A stretch of 46,261 nucleotides of DNA from Halococcus hamelinensis 100A6 (GCF_000336675.1 NZ_AOMB01000007.1:30313-76573), one strand, 5' to 3'; positions 8,785-16,607 are shown, counted from the first letter of the stretch. Notes: a model not told the origin generated them from the sequence alone. Translations and numbers: made by a program.

Positions 8785-9504
8785 GTTGAGTTAATCCCTC
8801 TCTGAACGATTGTCATTGGTTTGGCTCATGATATCATCGGCTATAACGTGATTCCGGCGTCTCTCAGTAGTGGCTTGTGGCCAGATTTTCTTTCCAGTTA
8901 TGAACGGTTTCGACCACGCCGACGTGAGGAGTCATTCACTCTTTCGCCGGCCGACGAACTGGCCAGTTAGGCTTCCTCCTCAGTGAGGCGGACCATCTTG
9001 CCCGTAGAGCTTTCCGCGGGCGCGCATGGGTTCCGCCGATTTCCGCCGAGTAGACCCCCGATGTGGACGCCTGAGAGGCCATCCGGGCACGTCACGATTC
9101 GTTTGCGAACCGCCCCGAGCGTTTCGCGAACGCCGGATGGGGTCTCGCCGAAGCTGACGCGCTTCGTGACCTCTCGCGGGCCGGATCGCCGGGGGAAAAG
9201 TCACGGCCGTTTTGGGCCGATTTCACCCGGACGATTCTTAAGCGGCGGGGCGTTCCGCCGTCGCTTCGCCGTCGGGCCGGCCGAGGCGTGCCGTCACTCC
9301 ATCCTATGTCTTCTTAACCAGCGCCTCGGCTCGGATTCAACAGTTCATAAGCCCCGCCTCGCTCACGCCCTCGGTAGGCCGTGGTCTCGGCTCTCGCTCG
9401 GGGGCGGGTATCGGATCACGGCTGGCCTCGGTGGGCCGTCGGTGGCCGTGGTCTCGCGGCATGTGGTCGGTGGCCGTGGCCTCTCCGAGGGCGAGCGCTC
9501 GGTC
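8785..9504. other. Gene-poor stretch after the methyltransferase
   Basis: No confident gene. It holds the palindrome AACTGGCCAGTT (8957-8968), short repeats of GGCCGTGGTCTCG near 9377 and 9439, and a minus-strand open frame ending at 8967 with GTG at 9095 (42 codons) whose composition (Asp/Glu-rich end, TGKMVRLTEEEA) looks coding. A TATA-like CTTAAGAAT at 9243-9235 precedes a GTG in a different frame (9204), so a broken small gene is possible. The plus-strand frame that stays open from 8983 to 9732 has no motif and is taken as non-coding. Confidence 0.4.
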
Positions 9505-9669
9505 TCAGTTGTCAACGCGTCGGCCGGTCATGTAGACCTGCTGCGCGCCGGAGGCGGCGATGGTCTCGGGTGCATCGATCGTGACGCCCTGCGAGAGGAC
9601 GTGCGCGCTGGTGCCGGCAGCCTTGATGGCGGCTTTCTGCCCGTGGAGCGTGCCGCCGCGGGTCTCCAC
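9505..9669 (-). CDS. Short beta-helix-like module, copy A (5' end possibly lost)
   Basis: The frame opens after a TAG at 9715-9717 and ends at 9505; the first usable start is a GTG at 9669, giving 54 aa, but similarity to copy B (10446-10631) begins before it (WSIGGEQVE), so the 5' end may have been cut off. The two copies share about 35 of 60 residues, including KAAGTS and the C-terminal GRRVDN. The Gly/Val-rich repeating pattern resembles one or two turns of a right-handed beta-helix, as in the larger protein at 10628-11512. Function unknown; probably a structural or adhesive viral protein tail. Confidence 0.45.
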   Translation of the reverse strand: METRGGTLHGQKAAIKAAGTSAHVLSQGVTIDAPETIAASGAQQVYMTGRRVDN

Positions 9670-9732
9670 CTGCTCGCCGCCGATGGACCATTCAAGCGTA
9701 ACGGCCTTACGGCACTAGGCCTTTTCGGTGGT

Positions 9733-10449
9733 ATGGCCGAATATGGAGAGGCCGCGTACCGAAATGAGCGCGTTCTCCACAACCTGTACGTCGAGGAGGA
9801 CATGGAGAAGAAAGCCATCGCGGATGTGGTCGGTTGTAGCCAGCGGACCGTCAGGAAGTACGTGCGGGAGTTCGGCTTGAAACGCCGCCATCGGGACCCG
9901 GACGTGCTCCGAGAACTCTACGTCGAACGGGGGCTGACGGCCACCCGGACGGCCGAGGAGTTGGGCGTCCACCGAGACACCATCTCGACGGCGCTCGACG
10001 ATTTCGACATCGAGCGGCACGGGCCGAGCGAATACCGCCGAAAGGCCCACCTGTCGAAGCCCGTTCCGTTGCAGATGTTCGGCGGTTACGAGATGTGGCA
10101 ACACTCCACCGGGCTTCACACGCCGGCTGAGAAGGTGTTCGTACACCGATTGCTGGCTGTCGCCGTGTACGGGTTCGAGGCGGTCGTCGGTCACGACGTT
10201 CACCACGAGAACGAATGCAGGTTCGACAACCGCCCCTCGAACGTCGTGCTGAAGACGCGTAGCGAGCACACCGCCGAGCACAACCCTCGGCACTTCACCG
10301 ACGAGGAGGCGACTGCGATACGCCGTCGATACGAAACTGACGACGGCGTGACGCAGAAGGCGCTCGCTGACAGCTACGGGGTCTCACGCTCGTTGATTGG
10401 GAAGGTGATTCACGGTCGAGGCGGCTATTCGGAGCCAACCCCGTCTTAG
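9733..10449 (+). CDS. HNH endonuclease with multiple HTH segments (homing-type)
   Basis: A 238-aa protein. Two helix-turn-helix stretches lead (about 27-47 and 68-88), then the HNH core GHDVHHENECRFDNRPSN (153-170; H157/H158, N160, D165, N166) followed by LKTRSEHT, then a third HTH near 206-226. This is the plan of homing or phage-borne HNH nucleases. It is the only plus-strand gene in the provirus part and sits exactly between two diverged copies of one module; its stop overlaps the end of copy B by 4 nt. I start at 9733 because the open frame upstream to 8983 has no recognisable protein character. Likely a DNA nuclease with site-specific binding; target unknown. Confidence 0.85.
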   Translation: MAEYGEAAYRNERVLHNLYVEEDMEKKAIADVVGCSQRTVRKYVREFGLKRRHRDPDVLRELYVERGLTATRTAEELGVHRDTISTALDDFDIERHGPSEYRRKAHLSKPVPLQMFGGYEMWQHSTGLHTPAEKVFVHRLLAVAVYGFEAVVGHDVHHENECRFDNRPSNVVLKTRSEHTAEHNPRHFTDEEATAIRRRYETDDGVTQKALADSYGVSRSLIGKVIHGRGGYSEPTPS

Positions 10450-10631
10450 TTGTCTACCCGGCGGCCGGAGACGTACACGGCGTCAGCGCCGCTCGCCTCA
10501 ACTCGCTGCGGAGCGTCGATATTGACGTTCCCGGTGAACGCGTGCCTCGAGGTTCCCGCCGCTTTGACGGCGGCGCGCTGGCCGTGAATTGCGCCGTTGC
10601 GCATTTCAACCTCCTCTCCCCCTATGCTCAC
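10446..10631 (-). CDS. Short beta-helix-like module, copy B
   Basis: A 61-aa protein beginning at a GTG that overlaps the TGA of the upstream beta-helix gene (GTGA), implying translational coupling. It is paralogous to copy A (9505-9669), sharing SIGGE, HGQ, KAAGTS, IDAP, ASGA and GRRVDN. Because it begins right where the larger protein stops, it could also be the frame-shifted C-terminus of that protein rather than a separate gene. Function unknown; it probably belongs to the same structural or adhesive unit. Confidence 0.55.
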   Translation of the reverse strand: MSIGGEEVEMRNGAIHGQRAAVKAAGTSRHAFTGNVNIDAPQRVEASGADAVYVSGRRVDN

Positions 10632-11512
10632 ACACCGTACCACTCGGCGGGCTTGCCGTTCCGCGTTCGGCCGACGTCACACCCGTTGAGCGTCTTCGGG
10701 AACGCCTTCCCGGAGAAGGCGGCCTTGCCGTTGCCGCGGAGCTTGCAGTTGATGAACTGGCCCGCGCCGTAGCACTGCGTGATGTAGCCGAGGGTGGCGT
10801 TCTTCACGCGGAAGTGGTCGGTCTTGCCGACGATGCCGCCGTTGATGCCGGCGTCCATCTTGTGCCCGTTGCCTTCGACGTGGAGGTGGGCTTGCTCCTT
10901 GAGTCGGAGCGGGCCGGTGTGGATGCCGGGGCCCTCGCCGCGGGTGTTGCTCACCTGCTCGAAGTCGACGTCGTGGAAGCAGACTCGGGGCAGCATGTTG
11001 AACGCCGTCTGGACGTTCGCGACGTCGCCGCCCGAGCCAACGTCGAGGTTGATGCGACGGGTGGAGTACATCGGCCGGGAGACGAGGCCGATGTCGGGGT
11101 CGGTCTCCTCCAGCACCATCCACGGCACGCCGTCGTCGTCGACGGGGACGCCGGTGATGTTGTCGATGAGGTCGCCGAGACCGCCCTCGGCCAGCTCGGC
11201 GGGCAGGTCAACGTCGATGTTGTCGTCGGTGGTCTTGGGTGGTTCGGGCGCGTTGGCGATGGGCTGGGAGTCACCTGAGCCCGCGCCCCACGGGGTCCAC
11301 TCGCCGAAGCCGGTGAGGTCGTCGACCCGCTGGCCGTTCGGCTTCACGGCGAAGACGCGGTCCCGGTCCTCGACGGAGAGGCGGACCCGCGCGCCGGTGT
11401 AGGCGATGGTGTCGGTGCCGTTGTAGAGCGAGCCGGTGACCCGAAGGTTGCCGTTCGGGAGTTCGACTACTCGGTCGGCTTTGTCGATCGTCGCGCCGCG
11501 CTCGGCGCTCAT
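10628..11512 (-). CDS. Right-handed beta-helix-like protein, putative viral spike or adhesin
   Basis: A 294-aa acidic protein. The N-terminal part looks like a small beta-sandwich; from about residue 150 onward Gly/Asn/Val-rich repeats (HLHVEGNGHKMDAGINGG, RVKNATLGYITQ, QFINCKLRGNGKAAFSG) have the periodicity of a pectate-lyase-like beta-helix. In haloviruses such proteins are often receptor-binding or tail-associated, which I infer here from context only. The annotated ATG at 11512 is the first in frame, but a probable true N-terminus lies upstream out of frame (see 11513-11598). Copy B follows with a GTGA overlap. Confidence 0.6.
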   Translation of the reverse strand: MSAERGATIDKADRVVELPNGNLRVTGSLYNGTDTIAYTGARVRLSVEDRDRVFAVKPNGQRVDDLTGFGEWTPWGAGSGDSQPIANAPEPPKTTDDNIDVDLPAELAEGGLGDLIDNITGVPVDDDGVPWMVLEETDPDIGLVSRPMYSTRRINLDVGSGGDVANVQTAFNMLPRVCFHDVDFEQVSNTRGEGPGIHTGPLRLKEQAHLHVEGNGHKMDAGINGGIVGKTDHFRVKNATLGYITQCYGAGQFINCKLRGNGKAAFSGKAFPKTLNGCDVGRTRNGKPAEWYGV

Positions 11513-11598
11513 TTCGGCGTCGCCGTCGATGTCGAGGATGTATTCGACGGGGCCGGAGTCCGATGCTCGGGGTCGGTCAGGGTGAACAGATGTGGCAT
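11513..11598 (-). pseudogene. Out-of-frame N-terminus of the beta-helix gene
   Basis: ATG at 11598 opens a plausible start (MPHLFTLTDPE), which then turns Ser/Thr/Pro-rich and stops. In the frame of the downstream gene, the same stretch reads ASDSGPVEYILDIDGDAEM straight into the annotated start. One missing base near 11565 would join them. Either a real frameshift mutation, programmed shift or sequencing error. Confidence 0.45.
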
Positions 11599-11664
11599 TT
11601 GCGTTGCTCTCGGTTGTGGTCGTGCTGCTGCGGGGTGGTCGTCAGTCGGTACACTGCGGGGGTG

Positions 11665-11841
11665 CTATCGGCTCGTGCGTCGGGCGCGTGCCGATGGGCC
11701 GAACACGGCGGGGGTCTTGTCGTCGCCCGCCCATTTGGAGCCGAAGATTCGATTCCATACCTCGTCGGCCACCGGGATGGCGATGACGAGCGCCGCCTCG
11801 AAGGTCGCCCCGGAGAACTCATTGCCGAGGAGGTAGACCAT
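11665..11841 (-). CDS. Small hydrophobic protein, 58 aa
   Basis: Starts at the ATG in the only long open frame of this interval and ends at a TAG. Residues 1-6 continue a hydrophobic stretch that begins upstream of the ATG (KTVFIGFAADVMVYLLG), and residues 11-24 (GATFEAALVIAIPV) form a second one; the tail is basic. It may be a two-helix membrane protein of viral origin. The same frame is open upstream back to the TAA that ends the 11896-12195 gene, so the true N-terminus may lie earlier, or the TAA may be a mutation. Family unknown. Confidence 0.5.
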   Translation of the reverse strand: MVYLLGNEFSGATFEAALVIAIPVADEVWNRIFGSKWAGDDKTPAVFGPSARARRTSR

Positions 11842-11895
11842 GACGTCGGCGGCGAAACCGATGAAGACGGTCTTGCCAGCGTACTTAAGGTTGGA

Positions 11896-12195
11896 TTACT
11901 GTGTTCGTGCCGCCGCGGCTGAAGCGCGCTGTGTAGTAGGGTTGAATACCTCGATGACCTCGCGGCTCTTTTCGTGATCCTCGGTCGTGATCCGTTCGAC
12001 CACGGCCTCTTCCCCGTTCTCGCTCAGATAGATCCGGTGCTCGGCGTGGTCGCCGTCTTTGGTGAGGCCCATTGTCGAGAACGCCCACGCTTGGTGGTCA
12101 CCGTCGGCCCACCGCGTGGTGTGGATTGCCCACCGCTCGCCCCAACGCTTGCGTGCCTCGGCTTCCAGCATCGCCACTCTGTTCTCAAGGTCCAT
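11896..12195 (-). CDS. Conserved-looking small viral-type protein, 99 aa
   Basis: A hydrophilic 99-residue protein with an N-terminal helix (LENRVAMLEAEARKRWGERW) followed by a beta-rich segment and an Ala-rich tail. A TATA-like box (TACTTATTC, about 12218-12226 on the minus strand) lies about 26 nt before the ATG, so it is probably leaderless and the first gene of its own transcript. No catalytic motif is visible. It reads as one of the many small proteins of unknown role in haloarchaeal proviruses. Confidence 0.65.
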   Translation of the reverse strand: MDLENRVAMLEAEARKRWGERWAIHTTRWADGDHQAWAFSTMGLTKDGDHAEHRIYLSENGEEAVVERITTEDHEKSREVIEVFNPTTQRASAAAARTQ

Positions 12196-12259
12196 ACCAC
12201 GCGAAGGAGGTCGACGAATAAGTATTCAGAGGGCGAACACGTCGGCTACTCGACTGGCC

Positions 12260-12669
12260 TCAGCTTCGACGTACCCCGAACTCGGCGGTCTTGCCGGCAC
12301 ACTTCAGGTCAGGTTTGCCGAGGCGGCCGTCATTGCTCGTGGACGTCACCCAGAACCCGGGAATGGTGTGGGTGACGATACTGATCGTCGTTTTGAGGTC
12401 GTCTTTGGGTCAATGCCTGTCGTTTTGAGTAGTGGGGTCATGGTCGTATCGTGCACCCACTTCTCGATCGCGGGCCAGTAGCCCGCAATGTAGATGTCTG
12501 ACCAACGAGGCCCATCATATGGGAATTCCCCCTTAGGGAGTGTGCCTAAGGGCACCCGACAAAGGTACATCACCCCGTACCGCGCCGAAGGTTCCACTCG
12601 ATCCATCCGAAACGGGGGTTCACGCGCGGAGAAAGAGGGGGTTTCAGAGGCTCGAGATAGCGTTGCCAC
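12260..12669 (-). pseudogene. Frameshifted small provirus gene
   Basis: The first frame (from 12669, or the internal ATG at 12570) has coding character through WSDIYIAGYWPAIEKW and MTPLLKTTGID, then becomes Arg/Ser/Pro-rich, which is typical of a wrong frame. In the neighbouring frame the protein-like sequence continues from the same point (KTTISIVTHTIPGFWVTSTS, ending KTAEFGVRRS) to a TGA at 12260. A single-base change around 12395-12410 would restore one gene of roughly 100-135 aa. No family recognised. Confidence 0.45.
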
Positions 12670-12684
12670 TCGCTGCGCGCCGCG

Positions 12685-14343
12685 TCAGCTGAGGGCCGTC
12701 ACCTGACCAGCGGCTGTCAACGGGAGATCCATCTTGCCATGCGAGGCCGTCCCGACCTGCCCCGCTTCGCCGTTCTGGATCCAGCGAGCGATCCCGTTGA
12801 CGAACCTACGCCTTTTGCGACCCGAGCGGAGCCACGCCCTCAGCCCCTTGCGGACCACCGCCTTCATGTCCGCGTCGTCATTGACAGTCCCGTAGTCAAG
12901 CGTAATGGGTGAGATACCATCCCGCGCGTCGGGCAGGAGATCGTCGACGGCTGGCCCGTACTCGGCGAGATACGCCGACCATGCCGAGGAACCGCGCTCG
13001 CCGTCCTTCTGGATGGTGGTGCTCGCGGTTGAGAGCAGGCCGGTAAACTGGTCGGCGTAGAACTCGCTGGCGAAGCCGATCGTGCCGTTGTTGTTTGTCA
13101 CCACCTCGCCGAGCGCGTCGAGTAGTCGGTAGACTGTGGAGCGCGAGCGACCGATGGTCTCAGCGAGCGCTGTCACGTCCTGTTTACCGTCGTTGGTGAG
13201 CGCGCGGAGCGCCGCCTGCTCGGTGTCGTTCGCGCTAGGATCGTCGGCGGTGGGGTCGCCGAGCAAGATACGTCGCGCCTCCACAAACTGCTCGTCACGC
13301 ATGGCCGTTGTCGGATCCTCAATGAGCATGAGCGAGCTCACCGAGTCGTCTGGATCGAAGTAGGCGTCCTCAATGTAGGTTTCACCTACAGGCCGCGTTG
13401 GGAGGCCGGCCCACGACAGCAGGTTGAGCAGTGTCTCGTCCAGCTCACGTCGAAGGGTGGCGCGCTCGGCCCACGGCACTGACCCCGAGGTAGTGGAAGT
13501 TGTCTTGATCGAGACGCCGATCTTCGGATGATAGAGCGGGTCCTCGGAGTCGTGGCGTGGGTGCTTGGGATGGTAGTGTTTGATGCACTTACCGTACTGG
13601 TGCGTCGGGATGAGTGACGCGCACGCCGCCGAGTCAAGCACGACACGGTGGTGGAAGCCCTCGACGCCGTTCCGGTCGTCCTCACGTAGCTCCCGGAACT
13701 TACCCTTACCGTCAACATAGCGGAAGATACGCTGCATCGGACTATCGGTACCGAATATGCTCTCTGCGAGGTCGCGACGGGTGCGGACATAACGCTCGAA
13801 CGCAAAGACGTTGGAGTAATCGTGGGGCTCAACTACGTACTTGGCGTTGATACCGAGCGCGGAGAGCGTCGGACCGAGCAATCCGAGATAGTCGTCCAAC
13901 GGTATGTTCGCGCCCTGTGCCGTCACATTGATGCCGGTCATGTCGGGCATTCCCCGAATCTGTGAACCATCTTCCTTTCGCATGTCGGGCCAACGCGGCG
14001 AGATATTGTAGTGGACCTTCTTCTCACCGTTCAACGGATCCTCGTTAGATACGACGTGAAGTTCGTACTCGTGAACGTTTTCGATGCGAAAGTTCGGGTC
14101 ATCGCGCGGAGCGAACGGGCAGTCACTGTACCCGAGCGTGGCCGTCCACTCTTCGTCATCGTACTGGAAGGAGACACTATCCGTGCCGCTACCTCTGTCG
14201 ACTACGGAGTAGAGCACATAGAAGGGCTGAAGCTCGTATTCGGTGAACAGCAAGTTCGCGCCGGCTTCGTGCGGCGCGGGGTCCAAGAAGAACCCCCTTT
14301 TCCGCTCTGAGACTCCGACGGACTCCGGAGCGGACGTGCTCAC
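12685..14343 (-). CDS. Winged-helix protein of haloviral type, function unknown
   Basis: A 552-aa protein from the GTG at 14343, chosen over a TTG at 14373 because a TATA-like GGTTTACT lies just upstream. Residues about 375-426 form a winged helix-turn-helix (ALAETIGRSRSTVYRLLDAL plus wing). A His-rich patch (KHYHPKHPRH, about 255-264) could bind metal. The long N-terminal two thirds match nothing I can name with certainty; similar large HTH-containing proteins of unknown function (a DUF7845-like type) occur in haloarchaeal proviruses beside tRNA genes. It is the gene nearest the tRNA attachment end and is a candidate replication or regulatory protein. Confidence 0.6.
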   Translation of the reverse strand: MSTSAPESVGVSERKRGFFLDPAPHEAGANLLFTEYELQPFYVLYSVVDRGSGTDSVSFQYDDEEWTATLGYSDCPFAPRDDPNFRIENVHEYELHVVSNEDPLNGEKKVHYNISPRWPDMRKEDGSQIRGMPDMTGINVTAQGANIPLDDYLGLLGPTLSALGINAKYVVEPHDYSNVFAFERYVRTRRDLAESIFGTDSPMQRIFRYVDGKGKFRELREDDRNGVEGFHHRVVLDSAACASLIPTHQYGKCIKHYHPKHPRHDSEDPLYHPKIGVSIKTTSTTSGSVPWAERATLRRELDETLLNLLSWAGLPTRPVGETYIEDAYFDPDDSVSSLMLIEDPTTAMRDEQFVEARRILLGDPTADDPSANDTEQAALRALTNDGKQDVTALAETIGRSRSTVYRLLDALGEVVTNNNGTIGFASEFYADQFTGLLSTASTTIQKDGERGSSAWSAYLAEYGPAVDDLLPDARDGISPITLDYGTVNDDADMKAVVRKGLRAWLRSGRKRRRFVNGIARWIQNGEAGQVGTASHGKMDLPLTAAGQVTALS

Positions 14344-14421
14344 GCCCGAGACCCCCGACAGTAAACCGGCCAAGCGTAGCCACTCTGCCTTGTCGTGGTA
14401 AGATGTGAAGGATTTGTTATG

Positions 14422-14493
14422 AGCCTAGGCCGGGATTTGAACCCGGGGTCTCGTCCTTACCAAGGACGCGCTTTACCGCTAAGCTACCCAGGC
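14422..14493 (-). tRNA. tRNA-Thr (GGT anticodon)
   Basis: A 72-nt cloverleaf: acceptor GCCTGGG paired with CCTAGGC (one G-T), D-stem GCTT/AAGC, anticodon stem CGTCC/GGACG with loop TTGGTAA (anticodon GGT at 14461-14459), 5-nt variable loop, T-stem CCGGG/CCCGG with TTCAAAT. CCA is not encoded. A TATA-like GATAAACGC lies about 30 nt upstream (near 14524). The 3' end borders the accessory region and is its likely integration site. Confidence 0.95.
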
Positions 14494-14535
14494 GCCATCC
14501 ACGACTATCGGCGAATCGCGTTTATCCGTTTCGAT

Positions 14536-15183
14536 TCACGGATCGGTCGCCGACCCGACGCCCGCCGGTTGGACCCGAGTGTCGACGTGGGCGGCGAGCG
14601 ATTCGCGGGTCGTGGGGTCGAACGCGTCGTCCGCCGGCGGGAGTTCCCCGTCGAACGACCCCGCGAGGTCGGCGACGAACTCGCGACACGCCGCCGAGGG
14701 GTGGGCGTCGACCGCCGTCAGGCCCGCGACGAGCGCGAGGTCGAGGACGTCGGCTTCGAGCGGGCCGACGGGGTCGTCCGCCGGCGAGGCGGCGGTCCGG
14801 TCCCGGCCGAACGCCCGGACGGTCTCGACGGCGCGCTCGGCGGCTTCCGTGCGCGCGAGGAGGTAGAACCCGCGGGCGACGAGGACGTCCGCCACGAGGA
14901 CGTCGAGGTTCGCGTCGGTGTCTCCGTCCTCCCACGGCGCGTCGTGGGCCAGCGCGCGGGTCAATCGGAGCCCCTCGTAGATGAGTTGGGTGCCCGCGGC
15001 GCGGGTGGCGACCGTCTCGAAGCCGACCGGCTCGTCGGCGGCGCGTGCCGATAGGACCACGAGAACGCCGGGGGCCATCGACCCGCTCTCGACGACCGTC
15101 TCGATGGCGTCGCGGAACGCACCGGGGTCGACGTCACGGACGGCCTCCCGTGCGGCACGACGGACGTGGGAGGCGTCATCCAT
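14536..15183 (-). CDS. Conserved haloarchaeal protein (DUF7114-like)
   Basis: A 215-aa acidic, largely helical protein with many Ala-rich helices and no catalytic motif I can see. It resembles a haloarchaeal family sometimes annotated as polyprenyl-synthetase-related, but the DDxxD motifs of isoprenyl diphosphate synthases are missing, so no enzymatic role is claimed. It ends 43 nt before the tRNA-Thr gene on the same strand and is divergent from the crotonase gene at 15243, with about 60 nt between starts. Confidence 0.6.
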   Translation of the reverse strand: MDDASHVRRAAREAVRDVDPGAFRDAIETVVESGSMAPGVLVVLSARAADEPVGFETVATRAAGTQLIYEGLRLTRALAHDAPWEDGDTDANLDVLVADVLVARGFYLLARTEAAERAVETVRAFGRDRTAASPADDPVGPLEADVLDLALVAGLTAVDAHPSAACREFVADLAGSFDGELPPADDAFDPTTRESLAAHVDTRVQPAGVGSATDP

Positions 15184-15242
15184 CGGGCTGAAAGAGGCGC
15201 GCGGAGGGCAAAGGCCTTTGGAAACCGTACACAGTCGTCGAC

Positions 15243-15932
15243 ATGATACGCATCGAAACCGACGGTCGCGTCGGCTCGCTGACGATCGACCGCCCGGAGA
15301 AACGGAACGCGCTCACCGCCGACGCGCTGACCGCCCTCGAAACCGGGATCGAACGGCTCGAAACCCCCGTCGTCCGTCTTCGCGGCGCGGGACCGGCCTT
15401 CTGTGCGGGGGCCGACCTCGAAGCGGTCGCGGCCCTCGACGGCGAACGCGCGGCCGAGTTCGCCCGACGCGGACAGCGGGTCGCGAACGCCATCGAGGGG
15501 TCGTCGTCGGTCGTGGTCGCGGTCGTCGACGGCCCGGCGCGCGGCGGCGGGGTCGAACTCGCGCTCGCGTGTGACCTCCAGGTCGCCACGCCCGACGCGA
15601 CGTTCGCCGAACCCGGCGTGAGACTCGGGCTGTTCGGCGCGTGGGGCGGCACGCACCGCCTCCCCGACGTCGTCGGGGACGGCAACGCGCTCGACCTCTC
15701 GCTCACCGGACGGGTCGTCGACGCCGACGAGGCGCTTCGGATGGGACTGGTCTCGCGGGTCGTCGAGGACCCGGAGACGGTCGTAGCCTCGGTCGCGGGG
15801 AACGACGCCGCCGCGCTTCGAGCGGTGAAGGAACGCCTCCGCGACGACGCGTCGGCAGCGACCCAGGACGACCGTGAGGCCGAGGCGTTCGCGGGACTCG
15901 TCGAGCAGCAGGACCTCGCGAACCGCGGCTGA
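15243..15932 (+). CDS. Enoyl-CoA hydratase/isomerase family protein
   Basis: A 229-aa crotonase-fold protein, slightly shorter than the usual 255-260. The oxyanion-hole segments are present: GPAFCAGADLEAV (about 50-62) and PARGGGVELALACDLQVAT (about 98-116), followed by FAEPGVRLGLFGAWGG with an acidic residue in the active-site region. It would act on a CoA thioester (hydration, isomerisation or related). Substrate cannot be told. With the thiolase at 37814 and the acyl-CoA dehydrogenase at 40736 it suggests fatty-acid or branched-chain oxidation, although they are not adjacent. Confidence 0.85.
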   Translation: MIRIETDGRVGSLTIDRPEKRNALTADALTALETGIERLETPVVRLRGAGPAFCAGADLEAVAALDGERAAEFARRGQRVANAIEGSSSVVVAVVDGPARGGGVELALACDLQVATPDATFAEPGVRLGLFGAWGGTHRLPDVVGDGNALDLSLTGRVVDADEALRMGLVSRVVEDPETVVASVAGNDAAALRAVKERLRDDASAATQDDREAEAFAGLVEQQDLANRG

Positions 15933-15935
15933 CGG

Positions 15936-16607
15936 TTATCGGCGACGCCAGCGGACGAACGCAATCGCGCACGCTGCGACGACGATCCCGAGAAGCGCGA
16001 CGGAAACGAGGTCGTTGCCCGTCCCTTCGCCCTGAGTCGTTACATCCGAACCGAAGATCGACCAGTCCGCTTTGACCGCGATTTCGACACAGTCGATCTG
16101 TCGGGGAACCGCCGCTCGCACGTCGTTCACTGCCCACGGTTTGACGCTGACCACGACCTTCTGCGTCGATTTGCCCCGAATCGTAGTTTCCTCCGATGTA
16201 GTTATCCACGTGGATTCGACGACGGACGTGTCGTCCACCCACTCTGGGAGACGCCTGTTGACGACCCGATCGACGTGATCGACCCGGTTAGTGTAAACCA
16301 GCCACGCGGCAGGAACGGTCGCGGTTTCGGCGACCTGCGTGCCGGACATTAGCGTCGGCACGCTCACGTTCCCGCGGGTCGACGCCGAGACCGAACAGTT
16401 CCCGGCCAGAACGGAGGAGTTGAGCGGCACTGTGACGTTACTCTCGTTTCTGACAGCGGTTCCCGCGACCGACCCCTGGCCCGACGTGTTCGCTGGCGTG
16501 GTAGTCCCCACCTGATTGACTGACCCGGTCGCGACTGCAACACCGGCAACGAGGCTCACACAGGCCGCCCCGACGACCAGCAACGTGACGACCGTCAGTC
16601 GTTTCAT
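15936..16607 (-). CDS. Exported, membrane-anchored protein
   Basis: A 223-aa protein with a signal-peptide-like N-terminus (MKRLTVVTLLVVGAACVSLV), a Ser/Thr/Asn-rich extracellular domain with several NxS/T sequons, and a C-terminal membrane helix followed by RWRRR. It is therefore predicted to sit on the cell surface with a cytoplasmic basic tail. The ATG at 16607 is chosen over the upstream frame because TATTTATC lies about 26 nt before it, giving a leaderless transcript. No known domain. It ends 4 nt from the crotonase stop (convergent). Confidence 0.7.
   Translation of the reverse strand: MKRLTVVTLLVVGAACVSLVAGVAVATGSVNQVGTTTPANTSGQGSVAGTAVRNESNVTVPLNSSVLAGNCSVSASTRGNVSVPTLMSGTQVAETATVPAAWLVYTNRVDHVDRVVNRRLPEWVDDTSVVESTWITTSEETTIRGKSTQKVVVSVKPWAVNDVRAAVPRQIDCVEIAVKADWSIFGSDVTTQGEGTGNDLVSVALLGIVVAACAIAFVRWRRR

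Larger units (their letters stand above)
1..14421. mobile_element. Accessory region ending at tRNA-Thr (defence island plus provirus remnant)
   Basis: Everything left of the tRNA-Thr gene differs from the chromosome to its right: more A+T, long ORFs on the minus strand, virus-type genes (HNH endonuclease, beta-helix protein, small ORFs of unknown function) and a restriction/defence cluster. The tRNA 3' end faces this region, the usual geometry for integration at a tRNA. No integrase and no second copy of the tRNA 3' end could be found between 1 and 14421, so the left boundary is either outside the window or decayed, and the defence island may be a separate insertion from the provirus part (8785-14421). 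The element call is inference from context. Confidence 0.6.

Noticed and set aside
8983-9732. In-frame upstream extension of the HNH gene (about 250 codons)
   Set aside because: Arg/Pro/Gly-rich with no motif; an open frame is expected by chance at this G+C content, and it overlaps the minus-strand copy A module.
9505-10631. Recent duplication (target-site repeat) flanking the HNH gene
   Set aside because: The two modules are only about 58 percent identical as protein and clearly diverged in DNA, so they are paralogues and not insertion-generated repeats.
1-14421. A second copy of the tRNA-Thr 3' end as left attachment site
   Set aside because: I looked for GGGATTTGAACC-type sequence in this range and found none.
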